64,000 nt of DNA from Denticeps clupeoides (taxonomy: Eukaryota > Chordata > Actinopteri > Clupeiformes > Denticipitidae), in NCBI RefSeq assembly GCF_900700375.1, contig NC_041723.1:13418263-13482262 (forward strand), in the 5' to 3' direction. Each line of letters opens with the position of its first letter. The stretch's first letter is position 1. The notes beneath the pieces are model-generated. The model worked only from the letters and a program-made list of their open reading frames with translations, ran no database searches and was not told where the DNA came from. The translations under genes were made by a program, and so were the position numbers. Below are positions 1 through 10,563 of the stretch, piece by piece.

Positions 1-2195
1 GCCCAAGTGACAACAGGACCACATCCCCAGACTTGAAGAATTTACGGGCTTTGCCTGGAAAGGCAGCGGGGAAGTTGGAAGTTGGCATTAAACAGATCTC
101 ACTGAGACAAAATTGTAATTGAAGAGAGATTTGAATTCTAATCTGATTCTTATTCACTTTTTGCTACCATTTATAGAAAACGCACTGAATTTAAAATGCT
201 GAAATTAACCAAGGGTTTGTGGTCAAGAGGATTAAATATTGAGGTGACTTACCCATCTCCAAGGCAAAGCTGACACGCAGGTCAACGTCCTCAGCCCACA
301 CGTCATTGGCAGGCTTGGTGTATAACATGGGGAAGATGCCACGGTACAGGTGGGACTGGCGGGCTGCCTGTTCGTTGCGGGTCACTGCCAAGATGGGGGC
401 GCGGGGCCTGTACTTGGACAGGAGATGGGGCAGACCTGCAGGGACAGATATCAGATTTCATGAATGTGTCGCGCTGCGGGTGCTCGGCCATCTGTCCTCT
501 ACACTGCACAACTGTACCACTTCTGCTGATCCCACCAATTTATTCTTGCTCTTTAGTAAAATAAACTGCTTACACTGGGTTACGGGTCATACCGGTATTT
601 TCATAACTTCAAATCTGGACTCAAAGAGGTCACCAGTGGGGTTAAAACCCATGACATCTGAGGGGAGGGAATCTATCACATAAAAATTTCACAGAATAAA
701 CTTAAACTAAGACCCAGAACAATATTATTTAATTAAACTCCTATCCGTAGCCCTGATAAGACTGCAGCATTCAAAGTGGACTGAATTAAGTGTTAAAATT
801 AACTCTATAAATGTCAGGGGTCAGGGCTGGAAAGGTCAAGGGATGTATCTGATGCACAGGGTGATGGGCCAAGAAAAGCCATGGATCCTCACCGTGACAG
901 CAGTAAGAACCTCCTTGTGTACAATATGACATTTACATTTTACATTTACAGCATTTATCAGACGCCCTTATCCAGAGCGACTTACAATCAGTAGTTACGG
1001 GGACAGTCCCCCCCTGGAGCAACTTAGGGTTGAGTGTCTTGCTCAGGGACACAATGGTAGTTAGCGGGATTCGAACCTGTGTTTTCCAGTTCACAGGCGA
1101 GTGTGCTACCCACTAGGCTACTACCACCTACTACAAGTGCAAAACATCTTTGAAAAGTCACACATGCCTTATTGTGCAAACTGCAAAAATAGATTTGTGG
1201 AATTATTTGAGTCTAGGGCCATGTGAGCCCAGTTTGCATGTGTGGACTTGCCAGTTCACTTTACCTGCCAGACTTGGTGAGGACGATGATGGCGCTGGCG
1301 CAGCACTTGAAGGAGGTCTCCACCGTACCAATGGCAATGGACTCGCAGGGGTCGCGAGTCAGGTGAGTGATGCGACGCAGCTCCTCGAACAGCTGCCTGT
1401 GGTACATGGCTGCCTCCGCCTCACGGGCAATCTGTGCCAAGGAAGAGTGGAGCAGCAGGACTGTAATTACACTTACAGCCCTGAGTAGAACAGCTCGGCA
1501 AATTGCACTGCAAATTGCACATAATAGCCATCTCAGCTTTCATATCAACACCCACACTTGTGTGCATGGCGGAGCAGCGATCAGACTTGTATTAGACGAA
1601 TTACGATACAACCAACCAACATTATGAATTAATGTGTTAGCCTGAATATTCAATATAACATCTACCCCCAATCTTCCTTAAGATTTTTTTCAGAAAGCAG
1701 CTAGCTTTGGAGAACCAAATTCTGATTTCATACACAATTGTGGTTTGAAGGCTTTTACATTATTTAATTGAAATCATAATCAGTCTTTCCGATTGTCCAT
1801 TAAATGAAGTAACATGGATAAATGAATGGGCATTTAATTGTTGCAAACAGTAAATCCAAATATTCTTTCTACCAATCTGGCAACAATGGTGATGGCTTGC
1901 TTTTAAAAAAACGTATTTGGAGCCATCTAGAAGTATTAACTTCCCCCTGCAAGGCGTAGTTTGGGAAATGGAATCCTTTATTCAGGCCATTATGGCATTC
2001 ACATACAAATACAGTAAAGTTCAAAGATACGAACCCCTTTTTAAGAAAAGGAAGTGGATGATATCAGCCATGTGATGCAGGCCGGACGGTTGTACCATGA
2101 CTGCTGTGGGGTCCTCAAATACATCCAACAAAGCCATGCTGCCTCAGCTTAACAGGCCACAGTCCAAGCACATCACCAACAAAACCGGCGAGAAA

Positions 2196-2230
<35 letters not shown>

Positions 2231-5097
2231 TGAGAGAGATAGGGAAGGTAAATTGTTAAACACAAGCCGTTAGTGCAATATTACACCAACATTAGCGAAA
2301 TCACACTGTCTCTCCCTGTGAATACAAACTGCTAGATTGTTATGAAACTGCACTCCGGTAACGGTCGAAACACCAAGCCTGTTAAATACGAATCAAGCGC
2401 CAGACCGTAGGTGGCAGGCCTCACCAGATGCTGTGTGCGCACAGCCTCCAGCGGGTATTCTCCCTTGGCCGTCTCCCCACTCAGCATGATGCAGTCGGCC
2501 CCGTCCAAAACGGCGTTGGCCACATCGCTGCTCTCAGCACGTGTGGGGCGGGGCTTCTTCACCATGCTCTCCAACATCTGCGACACGCACTCCATCAGAA
2601 AGAGCCCGGCGTGGCAGAAGAAGAAGAAGCAGAAGTCGCAACAGCTCTCACCTGTGTGGCGCAAGTGATGGGCTTGCCTATTCTGTTGCATCGGCCGATC
2701 ATCATCTTCTGAGCCAAGAAGACCTTCTCTGTGGGGATCTCAATACCCAAGTCACCCCGGGCCACCATGATGCCATCACTGGCCTCCAAGATTTCATCAA
2801 AGCTGAAAGTGACAGATTATTTGACACACATTAAATGTCACATGAAACCATGAACATCTGAGACTGCAACATTTTGTGCTTGTCCAGCGCTGCACTGACG
2901 TACTTGCGCACACCCTCATGGTTCTCCAGCTTGCTGATGATTTTGATGTCCTTGCCCTTGTCTCCAAGCACCTTCCTGACGGCATGAACATCTGCTGCCT
3001 TGCGGATGAAGGAGGCAAACACCATGTCCACACCCTGCTCCACACCAAACTGCAGGTCCTTGATGTCCTTGTCAGACACGGCGGGCAGGTCCACCGAAGC
3101 CCCAGGCAGATTCACACCCTTCTTGCTCCCCAGCATGCCACCATTCTCCACCTCACAATTCAGGAAGTCAGCACCTAAACAGAGTTGGTAGAGAGGATAC
3201 GTCTGAAGAACGGAGGCCTTCAAATAGCAGAAGAGCAGAGTGTGGCTTTAGATGAACATCTTACATTTCCCTAAAAGACATTAAGAGACATCATCTGGTG
3301 GTAAAACTTACCAATCTCTTTAACCTTAAGTGAAATGAGGCCATCATCAACGTAGACGTTGCTTCCAGTTTGCACAACCTTGGTGATGTTCTTGTAATCC
3401 AGCCAGAGGTTTTCTCATCACAGTTGTTTTGGAACTTGTCATCTAGAGTAACCTTGAGCATCTGGCCCTTGTTAAGTTTCACTTCCTCTGTGCCGCTCTG
3501 AGGAGCAGAAGTCAAATATAAGGATTTGGTTTGGTTGAAGGAACACATTTAAAGACAGATGAAGCACTCACGCCCTTGATAAGTCCGGTCCTGATTTCAG
3601 GGCCCTTGGTATCCAGAGCGATGGCCACAGGTCTGTAGTCAAGGCTTCCAGGTACAAAGCTCTCAGCAGCATCACGTACATTCTTAATGGTTTCAGCATG
3701 GTACTGCAGAATCAAAATGGATAAAAATGAGTATTATTCAGCACAGTGACAGCCTTCCACACACATTGTGTCATGTTTTTTTTGGTTGAAAAGTAATATA
3801 TCATTATGGTTGACAGGTCTTGTCAACCATAATCATCAACACATTATCAAATGACTTCACATTTTTATGATGTTAATATCATTTAAAATAATGTTCCACA
3901 AAGGGTTAATAAAAATATATATATTAAAATTAGTACAACACATTTCATAAGCTACCAGGCATTTGGCTTGCTTGACATTTGCTGTGTTCATTCTGAACTT
4001 TGACCTTACTTATCCTAACCTTTAAAGTATTTTTGGCACTAAAGAAGACGGTAATAAAACATGAATATTTGTTAGTTGCTAACATAACCATAAATATCTC
4101 TCTTTACCTCAACCTGGTAGATGGTTTTATAGAACTGAAATGTATGATTAGTCGTACAGACATGCTTCCCAAGGCCACAAGAAGCCTCAGACATTAGCTA
4201 AATATAGTAACAGCGAGTATAAGCAAAGTTCAAGTTGCCTTTACCCTTTGGAAAATGTCTGGCTGAACATCGGACCAGAACATGAGACAATGTGTCTCTT
4301 TTTACCAGTGGCTTTAAACTGGAATTATTTAAACAGTTGTCATGGTAATGCGAACAGAAGCACATTTTTACAAACTATTAAACATACACAAACTATTAAC
4401 ATATACAAACTATTAAACATATACAAACTATTAAACATACATGAATTCCATGTAATAGTTCTTTATATGAACTTTAGATCTTTTTTTTCTGTAAGTTGAA
4501 CCATTTCACCTTTGAATCATTTTCATTCATGTCCACTTGACCTCTGTTTGGGCAGTAATTAAAATATCAGACATATCACTTGATGGCCTAAGACCTTTCT
4601 GTGTCGACGATATTAAAAACCAGAGATCAAGTCACTGAAGCCAGAAAGGTAAGAAACACTTACACTGCAGAAGTGCTTACCTCATGAGTCCCGTGAGAGA
4701 AGTTCATACGAGCAATGTTCATTCCAACCTTAATCATCTCCTTCAGCATCTCCACAGATCTGGAAGCAGGACCTGAATTATGATAAAACAATATATTGCT
4801 ATGCCTCTGTGGTCTACACACTATTGTTAGTAACAGGATAGGTCACGTTTATGAAGTTGATTTGCATAAACGGGAATATAACAGGTGGAAAAAGCCTTCT
4901 GATATTCATGTGAGTGTTTTTTTTTTTAAAATCCACTGACCGATGGTGCAGATTATTCCTGTGTTGCGGGATACAGTGGGCTCTGAGTCGATGTCCAGAA
5001 GGCACATGTGCTCCAGGAAGGTATCAGCCATGGCAGCATGCATCTGCTGGGTCTGCATTATAGCAGAGCCCTTATCCTTATTTTTTGCCTGAGACAT
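1..5097 (-). CDS. pkm: Pyruvate kinase M (PKM), 3' end cut by window
   Basis: Pyruvate kinase makes pyruvate and ATP from phosphoenolpyruvate and ADP in the last step of glycolysis, as a cytosolic tetramer. Coding exons in transcript order are 5097-4941 (start [10 protein letters not shown]), 4772-4681, 3703-3572, 3497-3312, 3174-2904, 2802-2652, 2577-2425, 1431-1265, 435-253 and 54-1 (partial). Exon sizes 92, 132, 271, 151, 153 and 167 fit what I recall of the mammalian gene. Visible motifs include [31 protein letters not shown] (active-site Lys) and [12 protein letters not shown]. The only exon at the mutually exclusive position (1431-1265) ends in VLTKSGR, carrying the lysine that marks the FBP-binding M2 type. 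Oddities: exon 3497-3312 is one base short (after CDEKT) and exon 435-253 one base long (a CCCC run after RSA), so the frame breaks although the other frame continues the PKM sequence. The teleost paralogue (pkma or pkmb) is undecided. The family call is very secure. Confidence 0.95.
931..1128 (-). repeat. tRNA-derived SINE, family A, in pkm intron
   Basis: Read on the minus strand, the element starts with a tRNA-like head: box A near TAGCCTAGTGGG and box B GGTTCGAATCCC. It ends in a tail that reads on the plus strand as ATTTACAGCATTTATCAGAC. Other copies of the same family in this window are at 12125-12318, 23232-23430 and 24978-25271, so the family is defined from the window itself. It sits in the pkm intron between coding exons 435-253 and 1431-1265. 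Confidence 0.85.
2190..2240. repeat. Compound (GT)n(GA)n microsatellite
   Basis: A run of GT dinucleotides passes directly into GA dinucleotides inside the pkm intron upstream of exon 1431-1265. It is a simple repeat only. Confidence 0.9.
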
Positions 5098-5923
5098 TAT
5101 GGGAGCAGTGACTTGTGGAAGTCCTAAAACATTAGAATAGAAAATAAAGGTCACATTGGTTGAACAAGGTCACCAGGACTGAAGCATTTATAGTTTTTGC
5201 AATAATATTATTAATTACTTGTTTTCTTTTTAATGGTTTCAAAAAATAATTAACATATTTAAATTTATTAAATTCAGATTTCTAATCCAATTCAACAGTT
5301 TTTTTCCCACACTGAGTTATAATGGCCTAAAAACATCCTTTCATTCACGACACAAACTGCTGCACCCCTTATCTTTCACAACAGACCTTACACCGTTCTG
5401 CACCACTACTGTACAGAGTTCCGACTGAATAAAACAATGAGAATTTTTCAGTGCATGACTGCACACTCCTCTCTCACACACACAAATTCCAGTACACGGG
5501 CAGAGACGCATTTACACCACGTCAGCTCCAGTTGGTTTAATCAACTCTTAGGTTGTTTCAGTGACATTGGAACAAATGTCTATTACTGACACCCACTGTA
5601 AGCAGGGCGTATTAATGCAGAGATCATTTTACAGCTGCCACACAACTCAGACCGCGACAGGCTCAAATGACATGTGGCCCATTCTCCTTTCTAAGTTAGT
5701 GCAGAGATATGTTGCGAGCATACTGTACGGTGCATATTGACAGAGCCCGAATTAAATGAACTTTATTCATGAACAACTATTTAAAATGTTGTATTCAAAA
5801 GGAAATTTTATGCTATTTAATGATACATTTTACAGTGTGACAAATGCATATATAATCATTGAAAACGGTATAGATTATTAAAGATCCAATACATTTTCAT
5901 CTAACATTTTAAACTTGACTTAC

Positions 5924-6170
5924 CTTCTGGGGCTGTAGACTTGTGGGGACTGGCGCGCACTAACCTCCGCCGCTGGCTGAATTTAACCCAAAAACTAACC
6001 GGTACTACTTTTAGTTGGTAGCACCCTGTATCCCTGCGCAGGCAACGGTTTGCGAGGCTGAAATAGTGCCTACAGTTTCTGCTGCACCGTGGTTTAAGAG
6101 CGACACTGGCTTTAACTATCATTGCGAAGGGTGAGAACATGTCACTGAAACTTTACAAGTGTCTACGAAA
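5924..6170 (-). other. pkm: Probable pkm 5' noncoding exon and promoter side
   Basis: On the minus strand an exon-like GC-richer segment ends in a strong donor, CCAGAAG|GTAAGTC, with the exon's last base at 5924. It lies about 0.8 kb upstream of the exon with the start codon, whose acceptor is at 5124, as in PKM genes where exon 1 is noncoding. The transcription start is not visible; 6170 is only a guess. A (CA)n tract lies just upstream at 6269-6298. Confidence 0.5.
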
Positions 6171-6267
6171 TATTATTTTGGGGTTGAGACTTACAGCTTG
6201 CGCTCTTCAGTCATGACATATTTGATTGACGTTCTGAGCGCAGTGCACGCGTGCGCACGTCTGTAGT

Positions 6268-6301
<34 letters not shown>

Positions 6302-9300
6302 GCCACGCGTATACAAACACACACAAAATGTGTGTGGATGTGGTTTATGGCCTTCACTCATCTCGGTATATAAAACTCAGAAAGGTTTTTACTTAAATCA
6401 GTTGGCCTTACGGATGCTTCACATATTCCGTTTTAGGTGAAAACATTCATAGAAAAACCACTTTTCCATTACTTTATATAATTTGCATTTTTTTGACATA
6501 CTCTTCCTAGGGGCTACGTTTGATCCTGCACTAAAGCTTGGCTTTAAAAACATTGAAGTAATCTGTCACACCTAATATTTTAGCATTATATCAGAGCAAT
6601 GTGAATAAAAAACCTGCTGTCAGAAGCATTACTGTAAAGTAAAAAAAAACAATTTATATAAGCATTAATTTGATAGCTTTGTTTAAAAGAGCAAGCTAAT
6701 ATTTTCTTAAACTACTGTAATGAGAAAAAAACACATTAAAAAAACAGCTACTTTTTTCACTTTTTTTTTTTACCTTTAGCAGTGTGACTGTCCCTAAAGC
6801 ATCTGGACAGCATCTGGAACGTCAATGATCTTTTGACAGCAGCGCAAAATGCTCTTTATTTTCATCAAAGTGAAAAAATAACCAAAAAGGAGAAGAATAG
6901 AAGGAATGAACTGGACGTTATGACACGGGTTTAGCTACAGCAGGGGTTGGCAGCTTGGCTAATTATTTATATATCTTTTTTTCCGGTGTTTTTTTATTGT
7001 TGTAGTTCGAAATGTGAAGATTATTGTGATCTTGTAATGTTGCAAAAATGCAAAATATGTGTCATAAATGCCATATATGCGTAAATGCAACCCCACCAGA
7101 GCTGTTAAATCAGTTTGTTCAATTGGAGAAGTATTTCAAAATCTGATGCCTCCTACCCATAAACAGTAGTTTGCTATATTTAGTGTTAAATTATTTGCAT
7201 ATGATGCCTTTAAGTTGATAGGTAAGTTGTGTAGAGTTAACATAGTGCTGCAAAGTTAGGGTGACTAGATCTCCCCTTTTCTCCTGAATATTGTATATAG
7301 CACATGGCTTGTAGGGCATATACCATAACTGACCCCTCAACACTCATTTGCAACACTGCTGGCTTTGTTTTCAATGGAGCCAAAAGCACTACAGAGCAGC
7401 ACCGAAGACACAATGTCGCTTGTCCTCTCTGCCTTACACACACTGGTCCAATAAATATTTGCAGTTTTGCATGCATTTTTCTTCCAGCGAGGTTTTCACC
7501 TTGCCCTGTCATCAGTCATGTCAAGTTCCATTGATATTTTCACCACCGGCCGGGTGTTTGTAGTGTGCATACACAGCTGGCTGGCTGGCTTGCACCTTTG
7601 TCTGGATTTATATTACTACCCAAATGTGATTCATTATGCAAACTTTTATTTTACATGATGAAATTCAATTATCATTAAAGGAAATAAAATTGAAAACAAC
7701 ACATTAGAAATCCCAGCATGTGCACATGGTTGCACTCCACTTTAATAGAAAGATCAGAAAATATTCCTTGCATTATGTTGACTTGACCTAACCAGAGATT
7801 ATGAATGATGAGTGTTTTGGTCTAAAGCCCTACTGCAGAAATTTAGTAGTCAATATCTCCATCTGGTGGTATACCAGGTCCACAACAATACTGGGGAGTG
7901 AACATTTTTGCACTTCTCACATAAAGACCAAATAAAAAAAACACTGTTCAAATATGGACAACAAAGTTATTAGATTATTCTGTTTTATTTTGGTTATTAG
8001 TCTGTAAATGCCTATTTATTCTTTAAATGTTGAGAAACAGGGACTGTTAAATAATTGAACAAACTGCAGAGTAACAGAGCTTGGTTTGTTCCATGTTCCA
8101 GCAGAACAACTGGTCCCAGACTGCCCGAACCCCCTTCCCATTTGACATGGTCTAAACCCACTAGAGGCACCAACCAGATTAGCTCTCTGTGCCAGTGGTT
8201 CAGTATAGCATTCCATCTAGATGCCGAGGTGGAAATAGCCTCAGAGTAACACAATGAGGCCAGTTCCATGGACACTTTACATTTTTTGAAGGGCTAAGAC
8301 TATCCATGAATGGATAGGTACCCACACTGAATGGTTCCTGGTTTTATTTAGAGATTTATAAATACCACCAGCAATCACTTGCACCCATCCTATAATAATC
8401 ATGAACCAAGGCTTATGAAAATGCTTTTAAGCGCACACAACAGCAAACTGGCTTCAGTGGTCCAGCAAAAACCCAGACATTTGTAAACATTGAATGTATG
8501 AAAAATAAAAATGCACCCAAAAGGATGGTCAAAACGCTGTGTAATTCTTTATGCCATATAAACAGGAGCCAAACTGATTTTGTACTCATTTAAGTCGGGC
8601 TCGTGTCAACCTGGTCTATAGTACCTATCCTTTACATTTGATTTGTGTTGATTGATAAATTTGTTTTATTAGATATTAAAAATGAATGAAACTATTAAAT
8701 GTTCGTTTGATTTGCAATTTTTGGCCACTGTCGTCAGGTAATGCATTTTAATTATCGCGAGAGTGATGTGAAAATGGATGCTGATGAGATGAAATGGAGG
8801 TGATTATATTTTAAACCCACGCATGTCTTAAAAAGCTGTACATTGCATTTTATGTATTTATGTGGGAAGGAATTGAGGCTGGGGGGGTCCTGGCTTGTCT
8901 TGGACACAGGCAGGGGGGCCTCAGGGAAAAAAGGTTGGGAAACACTGGTCTAGTGGATCTCCAAATCTAAATTTTAACCTCAGGTTTACATCTTTTTATT
9001 CTTAGTCTGAAATCTTATCCTTGAATCTGGTTTTTAGTCCTAGTCTAAGAAAAAACTAATGATCAACAAATTGTTACCTCTATATTAATACGTACTTCGT
9101 AATCTTTCATTACAGATAAAACATACTTTGCAGATAAAACATACAACGAAATCTGTAAATGGGGTGTCACAGTATATGTGACGTAATAACATAAGGGGAA
9201 GAATGAAGGTCCATCCTGACCTGGGACCTGTTGTAATCTGCTGCCAGACTCCTCAGCAGCAGGTGACTGGTAACCAGGATAAACACTGATTAGGGTCAGT

Positions 9301-9620
9301 GTGCTGCCCCGTGCAGACAATGTCCGCTCTCTCCAACAACAAACCCCTGAACGTTTCATCCGTTATTAATAACATTTACCTTGCATCCCTGGGCATATTG
9401 CTATATATAATTAGTACGCGTTCTATGGATTTTTTCTTTTCTTTTCCCCAGAGAGAATGACAATTAGGTTGTGCTTGAAGCACCTCGTGACATTAATCAT
9501 TCGGGACGGCTCTCCCTATTCACAGTGTCACCATCTCTTCACAACCCCCCCCCTCCCCTCCAACATGGACCTCCTCCACGATCATCTTTGCAGAACGAGT
9601 GGTGCCTCTCCTCCCTCTGT
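6171..9620. other. Intergenic region between pkm and parp6
   Basis: The two flanking genes diverge from this stretch. It is AT-rich with short poly-T and poly-A runs, a (CA)n tract at 6269-6298, and no open frame that looks coding. At about 8925-8951 the minus strand reads CAGTGTTTCCCAACC, which resembles a terminal repeat of hAT (Charlie-type) DNA transposons. A matching second end was not convincingly found, so that remnant is only a suspicion. Confidence 0.6.
6269..6298. repeat. (CA)n microsatellite near the pkm 5' end
   Basis: About fifteen uninterrupted CA units lie next to the probable pkm first exon. It is a simple repeat. Confidence 0.95.
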
Positions 9621-9963
9621 TAGATCAGCCTGCTGTCAGCTGTGGGTCTTGTGACCTGGCGGACCGCACTGAGCATGCCCAAGCCATCTTGTGTTGTCAG
9701 GGAAAAAGCAGGCAGCAGAGGGAAACTGGGAGCAGGATAAAGAAGGGCACACGGACCCAGACAAGGAGCCAAGGAGCTGTGCAGTGGCACACAGAGAGAG
9801 AGAGACGGACAGGGCAGACGGGGGGGGGGACAAAATGTCTCCGGAGAACAGCTTTTTCTGAGCCAACATTGTCACTGTGTTTGCATACATTCCAGCGAGG
9901 ACACGAAAAGCTGTCGCCACACAAAAAAGAAAAGAGTGGAGCGACACTTCCTCCCAGCACTGG
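9620..9963 (+). other. parp6: Possible parp6 5' untranslated exon
   Basis: This segment, richer in GC than the region upstream, ends at 9963 in a good donor (ACTGG|GTAAGAAATG). The first coding exon of parp6 begins about 600 bases downstream. No start codon continues into the parp6 frame, so it would be noncoding. The left edge is a guess. Confidence 0.35.
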
Positions 9964-10563
9964 GTAAGAAATGGACGTGTTGTGGTGATGAAAGCGGCTT
10001 TTTTGCGTCATTTTCTGCTGGTTTCTGTCGCTGTCAGATGCAACCTGCGCAGCCAACAGGTGCAGAACGGTCAGAGTTTAGCTGCAGTTCTCTTTGAATT
10101 GTGTTACAAGTGCATCCTACCTTGTCACATGCACAAAAAAAAAGGCGAGCGCTGAGCAGAAGACACATTGGTTCGGGGGGTTAAAATGCATTCTCCTTGT
10201 TACAGCTCTGGCACAGGTTGCCATGGGAATGAGTGGAGTGCTGCGGAGTGACTGAGGCCCTACAGCCGGTCTGGTTCCCTGACCCACGGTGGCTGTCACC
10301 CCGAATCCTGCCGGGCGCCAGCCACGCACAACTGCAATGGGTGGCAGAGGTGGCAGGACCAGTTCGGAGCAAACACCTGTACCTGTAAACAGCATGGTTG
10401 AGAGCCACTGATGCACTCTCATTCACACGTCTGAAAAACCGGGTCAGACTGGTGAGGTGCGACTGTGTCACTGTGTCACCTTAATGCAAGCTTAGCCTGG
10501 CAAACAGATGGACTCACAATGAGGATATAAAAAGAAACAAACAGACAATCGAAAAATAACAGA

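Noticed and set aside
2040-2160. Possible second (M1-type) pkm alternative exon
   Set aside because: Only a few residues resemble the family (AEAAM and FED in different frames). The remaining 40 residues and both splice sites are not convincing, so it was not annotated.
8190-8951. Possible hAT element bounded by CAGTGGTTC and the complement of CAGTGTTTCCCAACC
   Set aside because: The two ends match poorly and no 8-bp target duplication is seen. Only the right end looks like a hAT terminal repeat.
9599-9967. 122-codon frame upstream of parp6
   Set aside because: It does not continue into the parp6 frame and resembles no protein I know; better explained as a possible untranslated exon.
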